A DNA stretch of 21,414 bases from the IMG/VR virus record IMGVR_UViG_3300042868_009554, positions 1-21,414 of that record. One strand, 5' to 3'. The notes under the pieces are model-generated. The model was not told where the DNA came from, did not search any database, and was given only the letters and a program-made list of their open reading frames with translations. The stretch comes from a virus. Every line of letters starts with the position of its first letter. Within the stretch, counting starts at the first letter, position 1. A program made the translations under genes and the position numbers. Shown in pieces: positions 16,323 through 21,370 of the stretch.

Positions 16323-16376
16323 GCGGTTTTTATTACACAGGGGGTCTATATAGACCCCCAGTGTGTAATAAACCGC
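16323..16376. repeat. 54-bp near-perfect palindrome between divergent operons
   Basis: The centre, 16340-16359, is a perfect 20-bp palindrome: GGGGGTCTAT followed by its complement. Arms extend outward as GCGGTTT-ATTACACA on the left and TGTGTAATAAACCGC on the right, interrupted only by two extra T's on the left and a 2-nt AG insertion on the right. It sits about 40 bp upstream of the leftward -10 box and about 105 bp upstream of the rightward one. It could be an operator for a dimeric or tetrameric regulator, a transcription block between the operons, or a DNA cruciform signal. Confidence 0.9.
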
Positions 16377-16381
16377 AAATC

Positions 16382-16394
16382 GGCTTTTTAAGCC
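16382..16394. repeat. Small inverted repeat GGCTT-TTT-AAGCC
   Basis: A 5-bp stem with a 3-nt loop, directly right of the large palindrome. It is part of a row of three stem-loops in this intergenic region. Confidence 0.6.
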
Positions 16395-16404
16395 AAATCT
16401 GTTC

Positions 16405-16420
16405 TGGGTCTTATAACCCA
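16405..16420. repeat. Small inverted repeat TGGGT-CTTATA-ACCCA
   Basis: A 5-bp stem with a 6-nt AT-rich loop, third in the row of stem-loops. The loop with its flank contains TTATAA, which could also serve as a -10-like element. Confidence 0.55.
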
Positions 16421-16481
16421 TTTATAGGCCCGTGAAACGCTCTCGTTTCTCGGCCGGTGAGTCTTTCGGCTGGCCGTCCGC

Positions 16482-16487
16482 TAGTAT
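16482..16487 (+). promoter_or_regulatory. Candidate -10 box of rightward operon
   Basis: TAGTAT, 7 nt before the GTG at 16495. With no Shine-Dalgarno before that GTG, this suggests a leaderless mRNA. No clear -35 element is visible. Confidence 0.4.
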
Positions 16488-16494
16488 TCGACAG

Positions 16495-16767
16495 GTGGAT
16501 TTGACCCAAGACATAACAAACGCACATCAAACAGCCGAGCAGGCCCGTCTGACCCGTGAGGACTTGCGGAAGACCTACAAGCCCGGCACGAAGGATCGAG
16601 AGAGGATCATCGAGAAGACCCTGCGAACCATCGATGAAGCGATGCGGCCGATCAGGTCGGCCATCGGCAAGATCGCATGGGGGCAGACCGAGTTCGAAGA
16701 CGAACTCCGCGCCGCGAGCGCCGCGCTCCAGTACGAGCGCAAGCAGTTGAAGAAGATGCGCCGCTGA
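16495..16767 (+). CDS. Small charged helical protein, first rightward gene
   Basis: 90 aa from the GTG at 16495 (VDLTQDITNAHQTAEQARLTREDLRKTYK). Nearly all is predicted helix with alternating charge; it ends in a basic QYERKQLKKMRR. A longer frame from GTG 16432 would add 21 residues (MKRSRFSAGESFGWPSASIRQ) but also lacks a ribosome binding site; the shorter start is preferred because TAGTAT lies 7 nt upstream. The stop overlaps the next ATG (TGATG). No family recognised. Confidence 0.65.
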   Translation: MDLTQDITNAHQTAEQARLTREDLRKTYKPGTKDRERIIEKTLRTIDEAMRPIRSAIGKIAWGQTEFEDELRAASAALQYERKQLKKMRR

Positions 16768-16916
16768 TGTTCTTGCTGGTGCTGTTGGCCGGAATGGTCT
16801 GGGCGGTCTGGGTGATGTGCGTCAGCGTTGTTGCTGTCGTTCTCTTCTTGGTCGAACTTGCCATGACCGGCTTGCTCGCTTTGTCGAAGCAGATCGATGA
16901 TCGGAGCCTTTCGTGA
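16767..16916 (+). CDS. 49-aa membrane microprotein
   Basis: MFLLVLLAGMVWAVWVMCVS, then VVAVVLFLVELAMTGLLALSKQIDDRSLS. Residues 2-43 are hydrophobic, long enough for two tightly packed spans or one long one, with a polar C-terminus. The ATG overlaps the previous stop by 1 nt and the stop overlaps the next start (GTGA), so translation is chained. A holin-like or other membrane role is possible; nothing in the sequence settles this. Confidence 0.65.
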   Translation: MFLLVLLAGMVWAVWVMCVSVVAVVLFLVELAMTGLLALSKQIDDRSLS

Positions 16917-16999
16917 TTACCGAACTGCTCCTGACTTTCCTTGCCGTCGTGGTGTACTTGTCGATGCTTGTCCTGATCGCCGGACCTCCTCGCAGATGA
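16913..16999 (+). CDS. 28-aa membrane microprotein
   Basis: MITELLLTFLAVVVYLSMLV, then LIAGPPRR. It is a single hydrophobic span with a basic C-terminal end. The GTG start overlaps the previous stop by 3 nt, and its TGA overlaps the next ATG (ATGA). The open frame is short, but the exact start/stop overlaps on both sides and the membrane composition make it a credible gene. Confidence 0.55.
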   Translation: MITELLLTFLAVVVYLSMLVLIAGPPRR

Positions 17000-17070
17000 A
17001 CGAGTGGGTTCTAGTTGTCGTTGTGATGGCGGTGTACTTCGCCATCCTACTCTGGCCTTTCCGCCGCTAA
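16996..17070 (+). CDS. 24-aa membrane microprotein
   Basis: MNEWVLVVVVMAVYFAILLW, then PFRR. It is a single span with a basic end, last in the chain of overlapping membrane microproteins. The ATG lies within the ATGA overlap with the previous gene. A candidate terminator follows 5 nt after the TAA. Confidence 0.55.
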   Translation: MNEWVLVVVVMAVYFAILLWPFRR

Positions 17071-17075
17071 CCCCG

Positions 17076-17099
17076 CGACCCCGCAGGGTCGTTTCCTCC
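17076..17099 (+). terminator. Candidate intrinsic terminator
   Basis: CGACCC and GGGTCG form a 6-bp stem around the loop CGCA, followed by TTTCCTCC. The T-run is short, so strength is uncertain. It starts 5 nt after the stop of the last membrane microprotein, as expected for an operon end. Confidence 0.5.
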
Positions 17100-17334
17100 T
17101 AAGCCAGTAACCCCGCAGCCCCGCCTCGTGGTGGGTTACTTGGCGTCCGCCAACTCTGCTAGGGAGCAGGGTCTATTAGGCCACCTGTGAAATATGGTTT
17201 CTCGTTGTCACTGGTAGCGCATACCTGAATTTTTTCGTCCCCGGATTTCCGATTTACAGGCACGCCAGAAGCCCTGTAAGCCATTCTGACGGGGTGGAAT
17301 CTCCCCGCAGTCCCACCCTACCCGAAACCCCTTC

Positions 17335-17387
17335 GACCCCGCAGAACGGCGCTGAGGGCGTCTCAGGGGTAGTCGCGCTCAGGCGTG
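17335..17387. repeat. Imperfect ~50-bp direct repeat, copy 1
   Basis: Shares GACCCCGC..CGGCG..AGGGCGTCTCAGGGG..AGTC with copy 2, 139 bp downstream. The perfectly conserved core is AGGGCGTCTCAGGGG. Confidence 0.7.
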
Positions 17388-17473
17388 ATTAGGCGTGAGA
17401 GGAGAGCGGGATTGTGGGGGCGCGTGCGGCGTTGGAAGGGGTGCCGGAAGGGGAATACCCGCGCCAGACCTTT

Positions 17474-17526
17474 CACCCCGCGACACGGCGTTACAGGGCG
17501 TCTCAGGGGCAAGTCACCCCGCCACG
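17474..17526. repeat. Imperfect ~50-bp direct repeat, copy 2
   Basis: Second copy with the same AGGGCGTCTCAGGGG core, followed by AAGTCACCCCGCC. Shortly after it come the TGTGTGA-type sites. Confidence 0.7.
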
Positions 17527-17543
17527 CCTGAGAGTCCTGTATG

Positions 17544-17638
17544 TCACACATCGGGAAGGCCGGACCCCTTAGCACATCTGACCCCCTCTGATGTGTGAGA
17601 TTGGTCACACAAGCGATGTGTGACCAATTGGCACACAT
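17544..17638. repeat. Cluster of TGTGTGA / TCACACA sites with a perfect inverted repeat
   Basis: TCACACA at 17544-17550 and 17605-17611, TGTGTGA at 17592-17598 and 17617-17623, and a shortened CACACA at 17632-17637. The central part is a perfect 12-bp inverted repeat, ATTGGTCACACA and TGTGTGACCAAT, around AGCGA (17600-17628). The pattern of spaced half-sites in alternating orientation is typical of binding sites for a replication initiator or a dimeric repressor. Confidence 0.75.
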
Positions 17639-18074
17639 AGGCCGCCTCTGATGCGCTAGGTTTGTCTGGTCTCACGGCAAGTCGGCCCGGCGTCACCCGC
17701 CCCCCGGCCCCGTCAGACCGCCGGGCCACATACCCGCCCGGCGCAGGGTCACGAAGACCCGGCGGCATTTGTGACCGTCAGCACGGCGCCCCGTGAGAAT
17801 CTGTCAGAGCGGCGCCGACGGGACCGACACCTTGTGAGGTCGGCCCGCCCCCGGATAGCGGGGGGCCGGACGGGGGCCAACACCCCCCGACCCCGGCGAC
17901 TGACGGAAGGCCACCCGCCACCTGCCCGATGGGGCGCCCGATGGGGCAGACGGTGGCGGCAGAGTCAGCCCGAACACGCCCGCTACACCCGGACCACCAA
18001 CGGCCCCGCGCCCCCGTCCGGCACTGGCAAACCTAATTTCTCCCCCTTCACATAGGGGCCGCGCATTGGGCGCA

Positions 18075-18159
18075 GGGACTGGTGTCCCGGTCGGGTTCGA
18101 TTCCCGGCGGTCTCTCTCCCCATTAGGGGGCACTGAAAACAGATGAAGGGAGAAACACA
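18075..18159 (+). repeat. Linker 0: divergent first copy with double hairpin
   Basis: The first, most divergent copy of the array linker. A hairpin GGGAC-TGGT-GTCCC (18075-18088) is followed by a T-arm, stem TCGGG / CCCGG around TTCGATT (18091-18107). From CCCCATTAGGGGG onward the sequence is the same as in later linkers, ending GGGAGAAACACA before the ATG. The hairpin plus T-arm together look like the variable arm and T-arm of a class II tRNA, but no acceptor or anticodon partner is found upstream. Confidence 0.85.
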
Positions 18160-18399
18160 ATGATGACGCGGAAGAATTACTACGCCCTAGCCGATGCCAT
18201 TGGCGCCGGAACCGCCCTAGACGGGGCGGCCCGTGACGCCGTGGTGTTGGAGGTGTCGAAGGTGTTCGCGGCGGATAATCCCCGGTTTGACCGGGCAAAG
18301 TTCGCGGACGCCGTCGAAGAGTTCGCGGCGTATTTCTGCAAGTTGGAAGGCGTCGAACTGTCACCGCTCCCCCCGGAAGATTTCCGGCGGCGCAGGTAG
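18160..18399 (+). CDS. Array cassette 1: small phage protein with NPRFDR motif
   Basis: 79 aa: MMTRKNYYALADAIGAG, a helical middle, then FAADNPRFDRAKFADAVEEFAAYFCKLEG. The pattern of an N-terminal Tyr/Ala-rich helix followed by NPRFDRxxF is one I recognise from small proteins of unknown function in many actinophages. GGGAG supplied by the linker stands 8 nt before the ATG; a second ATG follows at once (ATGATG), so either can start. It lies first in the array. Confidence 0.85.
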   Translation: MMTRKNYYALADAIGAGTALDGAARDAVVLEVSKVFAADNPRFDRAKFADAVEEFAAYFCKLEGVELSPLPPEDFRRRR

Positions 18400-18482
18400 C
18401 AGACCGACCCGCCGGGGGTTCGATTCCCCCGGCAGGTCTTCCCCATTAGGGGGCACTGAAAACAGATGAAGGGAGAAAACAA
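18400..18482 (+). repeat. Array linker 1 with tRNA T-arm mimic
   Basis: 83 nt from stop to start. T-arm hairpin at 18411-18433: stem GCCGGGGG / CCCCCGGC, loop TTCGATT. Second hairpin CCCC-ATTA-GGGG at 18441-18452. A mini-ORF MKGENK starts at 18466 and its TGA overlaps the ATG of cassette 2. Variant GGGGGCAC; ends AAAACAA before the ATG. The left edge (CAGACCGACCC) differs from the other copies. Confidence 0.95.
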
Positions 18483-18710
18483 ATGACTGAGACGATTCAG
18501 AAATGGGCGTCAGAGTTGGAAATTGGTGACCTGTTGGTAGTTGATGCCAACGGCGCCAACGGGGCCGCCGTAGTTGAGGAGGTCATAGACCTCATGCCCG
18601 CGATGGTCCGGGGCGGTCTAGGGGTGGCGGTCTTTACAGAGACCGACACCGACCCGGCCCCCCTGCCGATGACTTTCTGCGATTCGGTCACGGTGGCGTT
18701 GGACGCGTAA
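18483..18710 (+). CDS. Array cassette 2: small beta-rich protein
   Basis: 75 aa: MTETIQKWASELEIGDLLVV, then DANGANGAAVVEEVIDLMPA and VTVALDA at the end. The ELEIGD-LVV-G-AVVEEV pattern suggests a small beta-barrel like those of many short phage accessory proteins; no specific family is recognised. The linker Shine-Dalgarno GGGAG is 7 nt before the ATG. It is unrelated in sequence to its neighbours despite identical flanks. Confidence 0.85.
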   Translation: MTETIQKWASELEIGDLLVVDANGANGAAVVEEVIDLMPAMVRGGLGVAVFTETDTDPAPLPMTFCDSVTVALDA

Positions 18711-18789
18711 CCGGCCCGCCGGGGGTTCGATTCCCCCGGCAGGTCTTCCCCATTAGGGGGCACTGAAAACAGATGAAGGGAGAAAACAG
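18711..18789 (+). repeat. Array linker 2 with tRNA T-arm mimic
   Basis: 79 nt. Begins CCGGCCC right after the TAA; T-arm hairpin at 18718-18740. Variant GGGGGCAC; ends AAAACAG before the ATG. The mini-ORF MKGENR stops within ATGA. Confidence 0.95.
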
Positions 18790-18963
18790 ATGACCGAAAC
18801 GGACAAGTGGATTGTGGTGATGTCGGAAACCGGGCGCCCCCCGGTGGCGGCAAATCCTAACGGCTACACCCGCGAAACCGCCGAAAAAATCGCGGGGCGT
18901 CCGTATGTGATGCCCCGCCGGGCGGTTCCGGCCCGCGTCACCGGCGGCACGCCCGCCAACTGA
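18790..18963 (+). CDS. Array cassette 3: 57-aa protein
   Basis: MTETDKWIVVMSETGRPPVA, then ANPNGYTRETAEKIAGRPYV and MPRRAVPARVTGGTPAN. A short beta strand, a helix and a basic, Pro-rich end. It is the shortest cassette and is supported by the same linker Shine-Dalgarno and spacing as its neighbours. Family not recognised; the WIVV / RETAEKIA arrangement resembles many small phage proteins with a single strand-helix unit. The TGA stop begins the TGACC found at several cassette ends. Confidence 0.8.
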   Translation: MTETDKWIVVMSETGRPPVAANPNGYTRETAEKIAGRPYVMPRRAVPARVTGGTPAN

Positions 18964-19042
18964 CCGGCCCGCCGGGGGTTCGATTCCCCCGGCAGGTCTT
19001 CCCCATTAGGGGACACTGAAAACAGATGAAGGGAGAAAACAG
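18964..19042 (+). repeat. Array linker 3 with tRNA T-arm mimic
   Basis: 79 nt. T-arm hairpin at 18971-18993. Variant GGGGACAC; ends AAAACAG before the ATG. Otherwise identical to linker 2. Confidence 0.95.
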
Positions 19043-19303
19043 ATGAACTATCCATTGGCGCAAATGACCATGCCCTATGAAACCGCACGGCAGGCAATTC
19101 GGGAATTGCGCAGATTCGCGGCGGCGGCGTTCGATGACGGGCGCCACGCGGATGGCGTCAGAATCGCGTCGGTCGCTTACAGGTTGGAAAAGTCCCGCGA
19201 ATATGGCGTTCCCCTGCGAACACACTATTCGCAACTTGCCGAACTGGACGCGGCAGACGCCCGTCAGTTTGCCACGGACGGCAAGACCGGGTTCGATTGG
19301 TAA
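19043..19303 (+). CDS. Array cassette 4: helical protein with T-loop-like 3' end
   Basis: 86 aa, mostly helical: YETARQAIRELRRFAAAAF, DGVRIASVAYRLEKSREYG and HYSQLAELDAADARQFATDG, ending KTGFDW. Family not recognised. The last codons contain GGGTTCGATTGG (19288-19299), which repeats the T-loop core of the linkers and may be a relic of linker sequence absorbed into the gene. Start by linker GGGAG at 7 nt. Confidence 0.85.
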   Translation: MNYPLAQMTMPYETARQAIRELRRFAAAAFDDGRHADGVRIASVAYRLEKSREYGVPLRTHYSQLAELDAADARQFATDGKTGFDW

Positions 19304-19386
19304 GAGACTGGCCCGCCGGGGGTTCGATTCCCCCGGCAGGTCTTCCCCATTAGGGGGCACTGAAAACAGATGAAGGGAGAAACACA
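19304..19386 (+). repeat. Array linker 4 with tRNA T-arm mimic
   Basis: 83 nt. Left edge GAGACTGGCCC; T-arm hairpin at 19315-19337. Variant GGGGGCAC; ends AAACACA before the ATG. Confidence 0.95.
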
Positions 19387-19662
19387 ATGACATTGGAAGA
19401 GTTGCCGCGAACTATGACCGACCGACAGCGGGGCATACAGGTCAGAGAGACCCGCCCGAACTATGACCGCGATTCATACAATCGCGGATGGCGGTCTTCA
19501 TTGGATGCCACCGTTGGCCTGCCGTTGGAACTGGCAGATGCCCGTGGTGAATGTTCCGAATGGTATGACGGCTACACCGACGCCGCCACCGGGCGGCAGA
19601 AATGGCACATCCCGCTTTGCCTTCACCATCACAATGGTGAAGGCGGGTGTGGATACGCCTGA
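19387..19662 (+). CDS. Array cassette 5: WYDGY / HHNGEGGCG small phage protein
   Basis: 91 aa. SYNRGWRSS (30-38), DARGECSEWYDGYTDAATGR (51-70), then KWHIP and CLHHHNGEGGCG (78-89). I recognise this layout from small actinophage proteins of unknown function. The His/Cys-rich end (C78, H80-82, C88) could bind a metal ion, which is inference. Linker Shine-Dalgarno and ACACA-type start. The stop is the TGACC form. Confidence 0.85.
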   Translation: MTLEELPRTMTDRQRGIQVRETRPNYDRDSYNRGWRSSLDATVGLPLELADARGECSEWYDGYTDAATGRQKWHIPLCLHHHNGEGGCGYA

Positions 19663-19746
19663 CCTATCTGGCCCGCCGGGGGTTCGATTCCCCCGGCAGG
19701 TCTTCCCCATTAGGGGACACTGAAAACAGATGAAGGGAGAAACACA
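19663..19746 (+). repeat. Array linker 5 with tRNA T-arm mimic
   Basis: 84 nt. Left edge CCTATCTGGCCC. With the preceding TGA it gives GACCT, able to pair with AGGTC on the 3' side of the T-arm. Hairpin at 19675-19697. Variant GGGGACAC; ends AAACACA. Confidence 0.95.
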
Positions 19747-20157
19747 ATGACAGACGAAACACGGACCAAAGTTCGCGGCGCCGTTCAGCGGTTCGCGGAT
19801 GACATCATCGAATTGGTGATAGCAGACGCGGCCCCCGATCTAGGTGTCTCACCAACTAATCTGGTCGAAGACCTGAACTATGTGGTGCAGATTCTGGACG
19901 GGTTGGATGTTCCCACTGACATATCCGATTTCGATGTAGAGACGGATGTCGATGTGGATGTTCAGAGTTCGCACGCTAGTTATGACGGGTGCGGCGGCGT
20001 GGATGTGGAAATGTCGGTATCAGTGGATGCCAATATCACTGACCTAAACAGTTCCTGCGATGACCTATCCGAAATTGCCGACGAAATCGAAACGGCACGG
20101 AACGCCATTTCGGGGATTGTCGCAAGTCTGCCGGACCCGGAATACGGGACCGACTGA
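19747..20157 (+). CDS. Array cassette 6: acidic protein
   Basis: 136 aa, the longest of the array. A helical N-terminus (KVRGAVQRFADDIIELVIADAA), then an Asp/Val-alternating beta stretch (DFDVETDVDVDVQ, 61-73; GVDVEMSVSVDANITDL, 84-100), then a helical C-terminus (LSEIADEIETARNAISGIVA). Strongly acidic overall. No family recognised; an acidic, beta-centred small phage protein could be a protein-binding inhibitor or DNA mimic, which is speculation. Confidence 0.85.
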   Translation: MTDETRTKVRGAVQRFADDIIELVIADAAPDLGVSPTNLVEDLNYVVQILDGLDVPTDISDFDVETDVDVDVQSSHASYDGCGGVDVEMSVSVDANITDLNSSCDDLSEIADEIETARNAISGIVASLPDPEYGTD

Positions 20158-20241
20158 CCTATCTGGCCCGCCGGGGGTTCGATTCCCCCGGCAGGTCTTC
20201 CCCATTAGGGGACACTGAAAACAGATGAAGGGAGAAAACAG
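20158..20241 (+). repeat. Array linker 6 with tRNA T-arm mimic
   Basis: 84 nt. Left edge CCTATCTGGCCC as in linkers 5 and 8; hairpin at 20170-20192. Variant GGGGACAC; ends AAAACAG. Confidence 0.95.
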
Positions 20242-20622
20242 ATGACCCGAACTATCCAAGTAGAAATGGAACTGTCCGATGAACTACTGACCAACGCGAT
20301 TGTATGCGCGGTCGAAGGCGGAACAGGATACTGGGCAAAGGTCAGCGGATACGACTGGTCAGAGAATGGTCAGTTTGCGGTGGCCTATCTTCATGAGATG
20401 GATGCCTACACTGACGAAATCCCCGAACAGGGCCAACGGTTCGGTTTGGATGAAGCGGCAACTGGTATTACCCGGATAATGTCCGGGCAGGTGCCGGTGG
20501 CCGATTACATAGTCGGATACATCCGGCGGGCAATAACAGAAAGTGACCCCGGACATATCGATTGTGAAGCGGCCGATGTAATCGCGCAAGCGGCTATACT
20601 AGGCGAGTTGCGATACGGCTAA
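20242..20622 (+). CDS. Array cassette 7: conserved phage protein of unknown function
   Basis: 126 aa. MTRTIQVEMELSDELLTNAI starts a helical/beta N-terminus, followed by EGGTGYWAKVSGYDW, and the C-terminus reads CEAADVIAQAAILGELRYG. The ELSDE-L-NA-V-A-EGG-YW pattern with a final ADVI-Q-A-GE-YG is one I recognise from small proteins widespread in phages and metagenomes. No enzymatic motif. Linker Shine-Dalgarno at 7 nt. Confidence 0.87.
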   Translation: MTRTIQVEMELSDELLTNAIVCAVEGGTGYWAKVSGYDWSENGQFAVAYLHEMDAYTDEIPEQGQRFGLDEAATGITRIMSGQVPVADYIVGYIRRAITESDPGHIDCEAADVIAQAAILGELRYG

Positions 20623-20701
20623 CTGGCCCGCCGGGGGTTCGATTCCCCCGGCAGGTCTTCCCCATTAGGGGACACTGAAAACAGATGAAGGGAGAAAACA
20701 G
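20623..20701 (+). repeat. Array linker 7 with tRNA T-arm mimic
   Basis: 79 nt. Left edge CTGGCCC; hairpin at 20630-20652. Variant GGGGACAC; ends AAAACAG. The only linker whose next gene does not begin ATGA, so the mini-ORF reads on for several codons into cassette 8. Confidence 0.95.
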
Positions 20702-20989
20702 ATGCTCACCAGCACACAATGTAAGGTAGTGGCCTATATGTCAGAGGGCGGGTTTTATTGCCCGCCGTGCGCGGCAAAGGCGCATGGAATCGAAGACCCG
20801 CGAACACAAACGGGTTACCGGCTAACGGGTCGGGAAACTGACCTAACGCCGATCATCTCATATGAGATGGATTCCTATGAATCCGAAATCGCATATGAAT
20901 ATGAGATGAACGGTGAAAGTGAAACCGACGCGGCAGAAATGGCCCGGACTACTTGCGAAGAGTGTCACGGTGATATCACCGACTACTGA
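20702..20989 (+). CDS. Array cassette 8: zinc-finger-like small protein
   Basis: 95 aa. Two Cys-x2-Cys pairs, CPPC at 20-23 and CEEC at 85-88, flank an acidic, Tyr/Glu-rich middle (SYEMDSYESEIAYEYEMNGE). Paired Cys knuckles at both ends are typical of a zinc ribbon; metal binding is inferred. It starts MLTSTQCKVV and is the sole cassette starting ATGC rather than ATGA. Stop of the TGACC type. Confidence 0.85.
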   Translation: MLTSTQCKVVAYMSEGGFYCPPCAAKAHGIEDPRTQTGYRLTGRETDLTPIISYEMDSYESEIAYEYEMNGESETDAAEMARTTCEECHGDITDY

Positions 20990-21073
20990 CCTATCTGGCC
21001 CGCCGGGGGTTCGATTCCCCCGGCAGGTCTTCCCCATTAGGGGACACTGAAAACAGATGAAGGGAGAAAACAG
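20990..21073 (+). repeat. Array linker 8 with tRNA T-arm mimic
   Basis: 84 nt. Left edge CCTATCTGGCCC; hairpin at 21002-21024. Variant GGGGACAC; ends AAAACAG. Confidence 0.95.
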
Positions 21074-21370
21074 ATGAACTATTACATCAGCCGTTACAGC
21101 ATCACCCGCGAATATGGCGGTCCAGAGGAAGGCGGATGGTGGTGGGACCGTTCGGTGTTTGAGGAAGTTATTGCCACCTGCGACAGCGAAGACCGGGCGC
21201 AGTTTGTAGTCCAAACGCTGAACGCGGCGGAAAAGACCGACCAAGAAGAGCGGGCAGGTGGACACCGCCCCGCCGGGCGATTCTCAGTGAATGGCGGCGC
21301 GGACACCCGGTATTTCTGGGAAGATTCACCGCGTCAGATGGAAGACACCGAAACGCCTACATGGTGCTAA
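21074..21370 (+). CDS. Array cassette 9: REYGGPEEGGWW small phage protein
   Basis: 98 aa. MNYYISRYSITREYGGPEEG leads into GWWWDRSVFEEVIATC; the second half has FSVNGGADTRYFWEDSP. The YYI-R-SITREYGGPEEGGWWW opening followed by a FSxxGGxDTxxxxEDxP end is one I recognise from a widespread small phage protein of unknown function. No catalytic motif is apparent. Linker Shine-Dalgarno at 7 nt. Confidence 0.88.
   Translation: MNYYISRYSITREYGGPEEGGWWWDRSVFEEVIATCDSEDRAQFVVQTLNAAEKTDQEERAGGHRPAGRFSVNGGADTRYFWEDSPRQMEDTETPTWC

Larger units (their letters stand above)
17071..18074. other. About 1 kb non-coding, repeat- and hairpin-rich region
   Basis: I see no credible gene here on either strand. Frames that stay open are Arg/Pro/Gly-rich products of high GC and lack ribosome binding sites. 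Contents: eight CCCCGC motifs (17071-17522), an inverted repeat AGTAACCC / GGGTTACT (17106-17140), TTGGCG / CGCCAA (17140-17153), CTGCT / AGCAG (17156-17169), TTACAGG / CCTGTAA (17254-17279), a ~50-bp direct repeat, nested TGTGTGA sites, and GGGTC / GACCC (17746-17760). GC rises strongly from about 17640 on. A replication origin, a control region for the cassette array, or a structured non-coding RNA would all fit. Confidence 0.7.

Noticed and set aside
17363-17638. Minus-strand frame of 91 codons over the TGTGTGA cluster
   Set aside because: No ribosome binding site and composition unlike a protein; it overlaps repeats.
17771-18055. Plus-strand frame of 94 codons starting GTG
   Set aside because: No ribosome binding site; an Arg/Pro/Gly-rich product as expected from very GC-rich non-coding DNA.
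18040-18120. Complete tRNA gene ending in linker 0
   Set aside because: The T-arm and a variable-arm-like hairpin are present, but no acceptor strand matching CGGTCTC and no anticodon arm with a T at position 33 could be found upstream.
17804-18364. Minus-strand open frame of 186 codons
   Set aside because: It spans non-coding DNA, linker 0 and cassette 1 antisense. Linkers generate the same antisense peptide (GKTCRGNRTPGG-like) at many places, which shows it is an artefact.
18411-18452. Linker hairpins as intrinsic terminators
   Set aside because: Neither hairpin is followed by a T-run; a terminator between every gene would also need a promoter in each linker, and I saw none.
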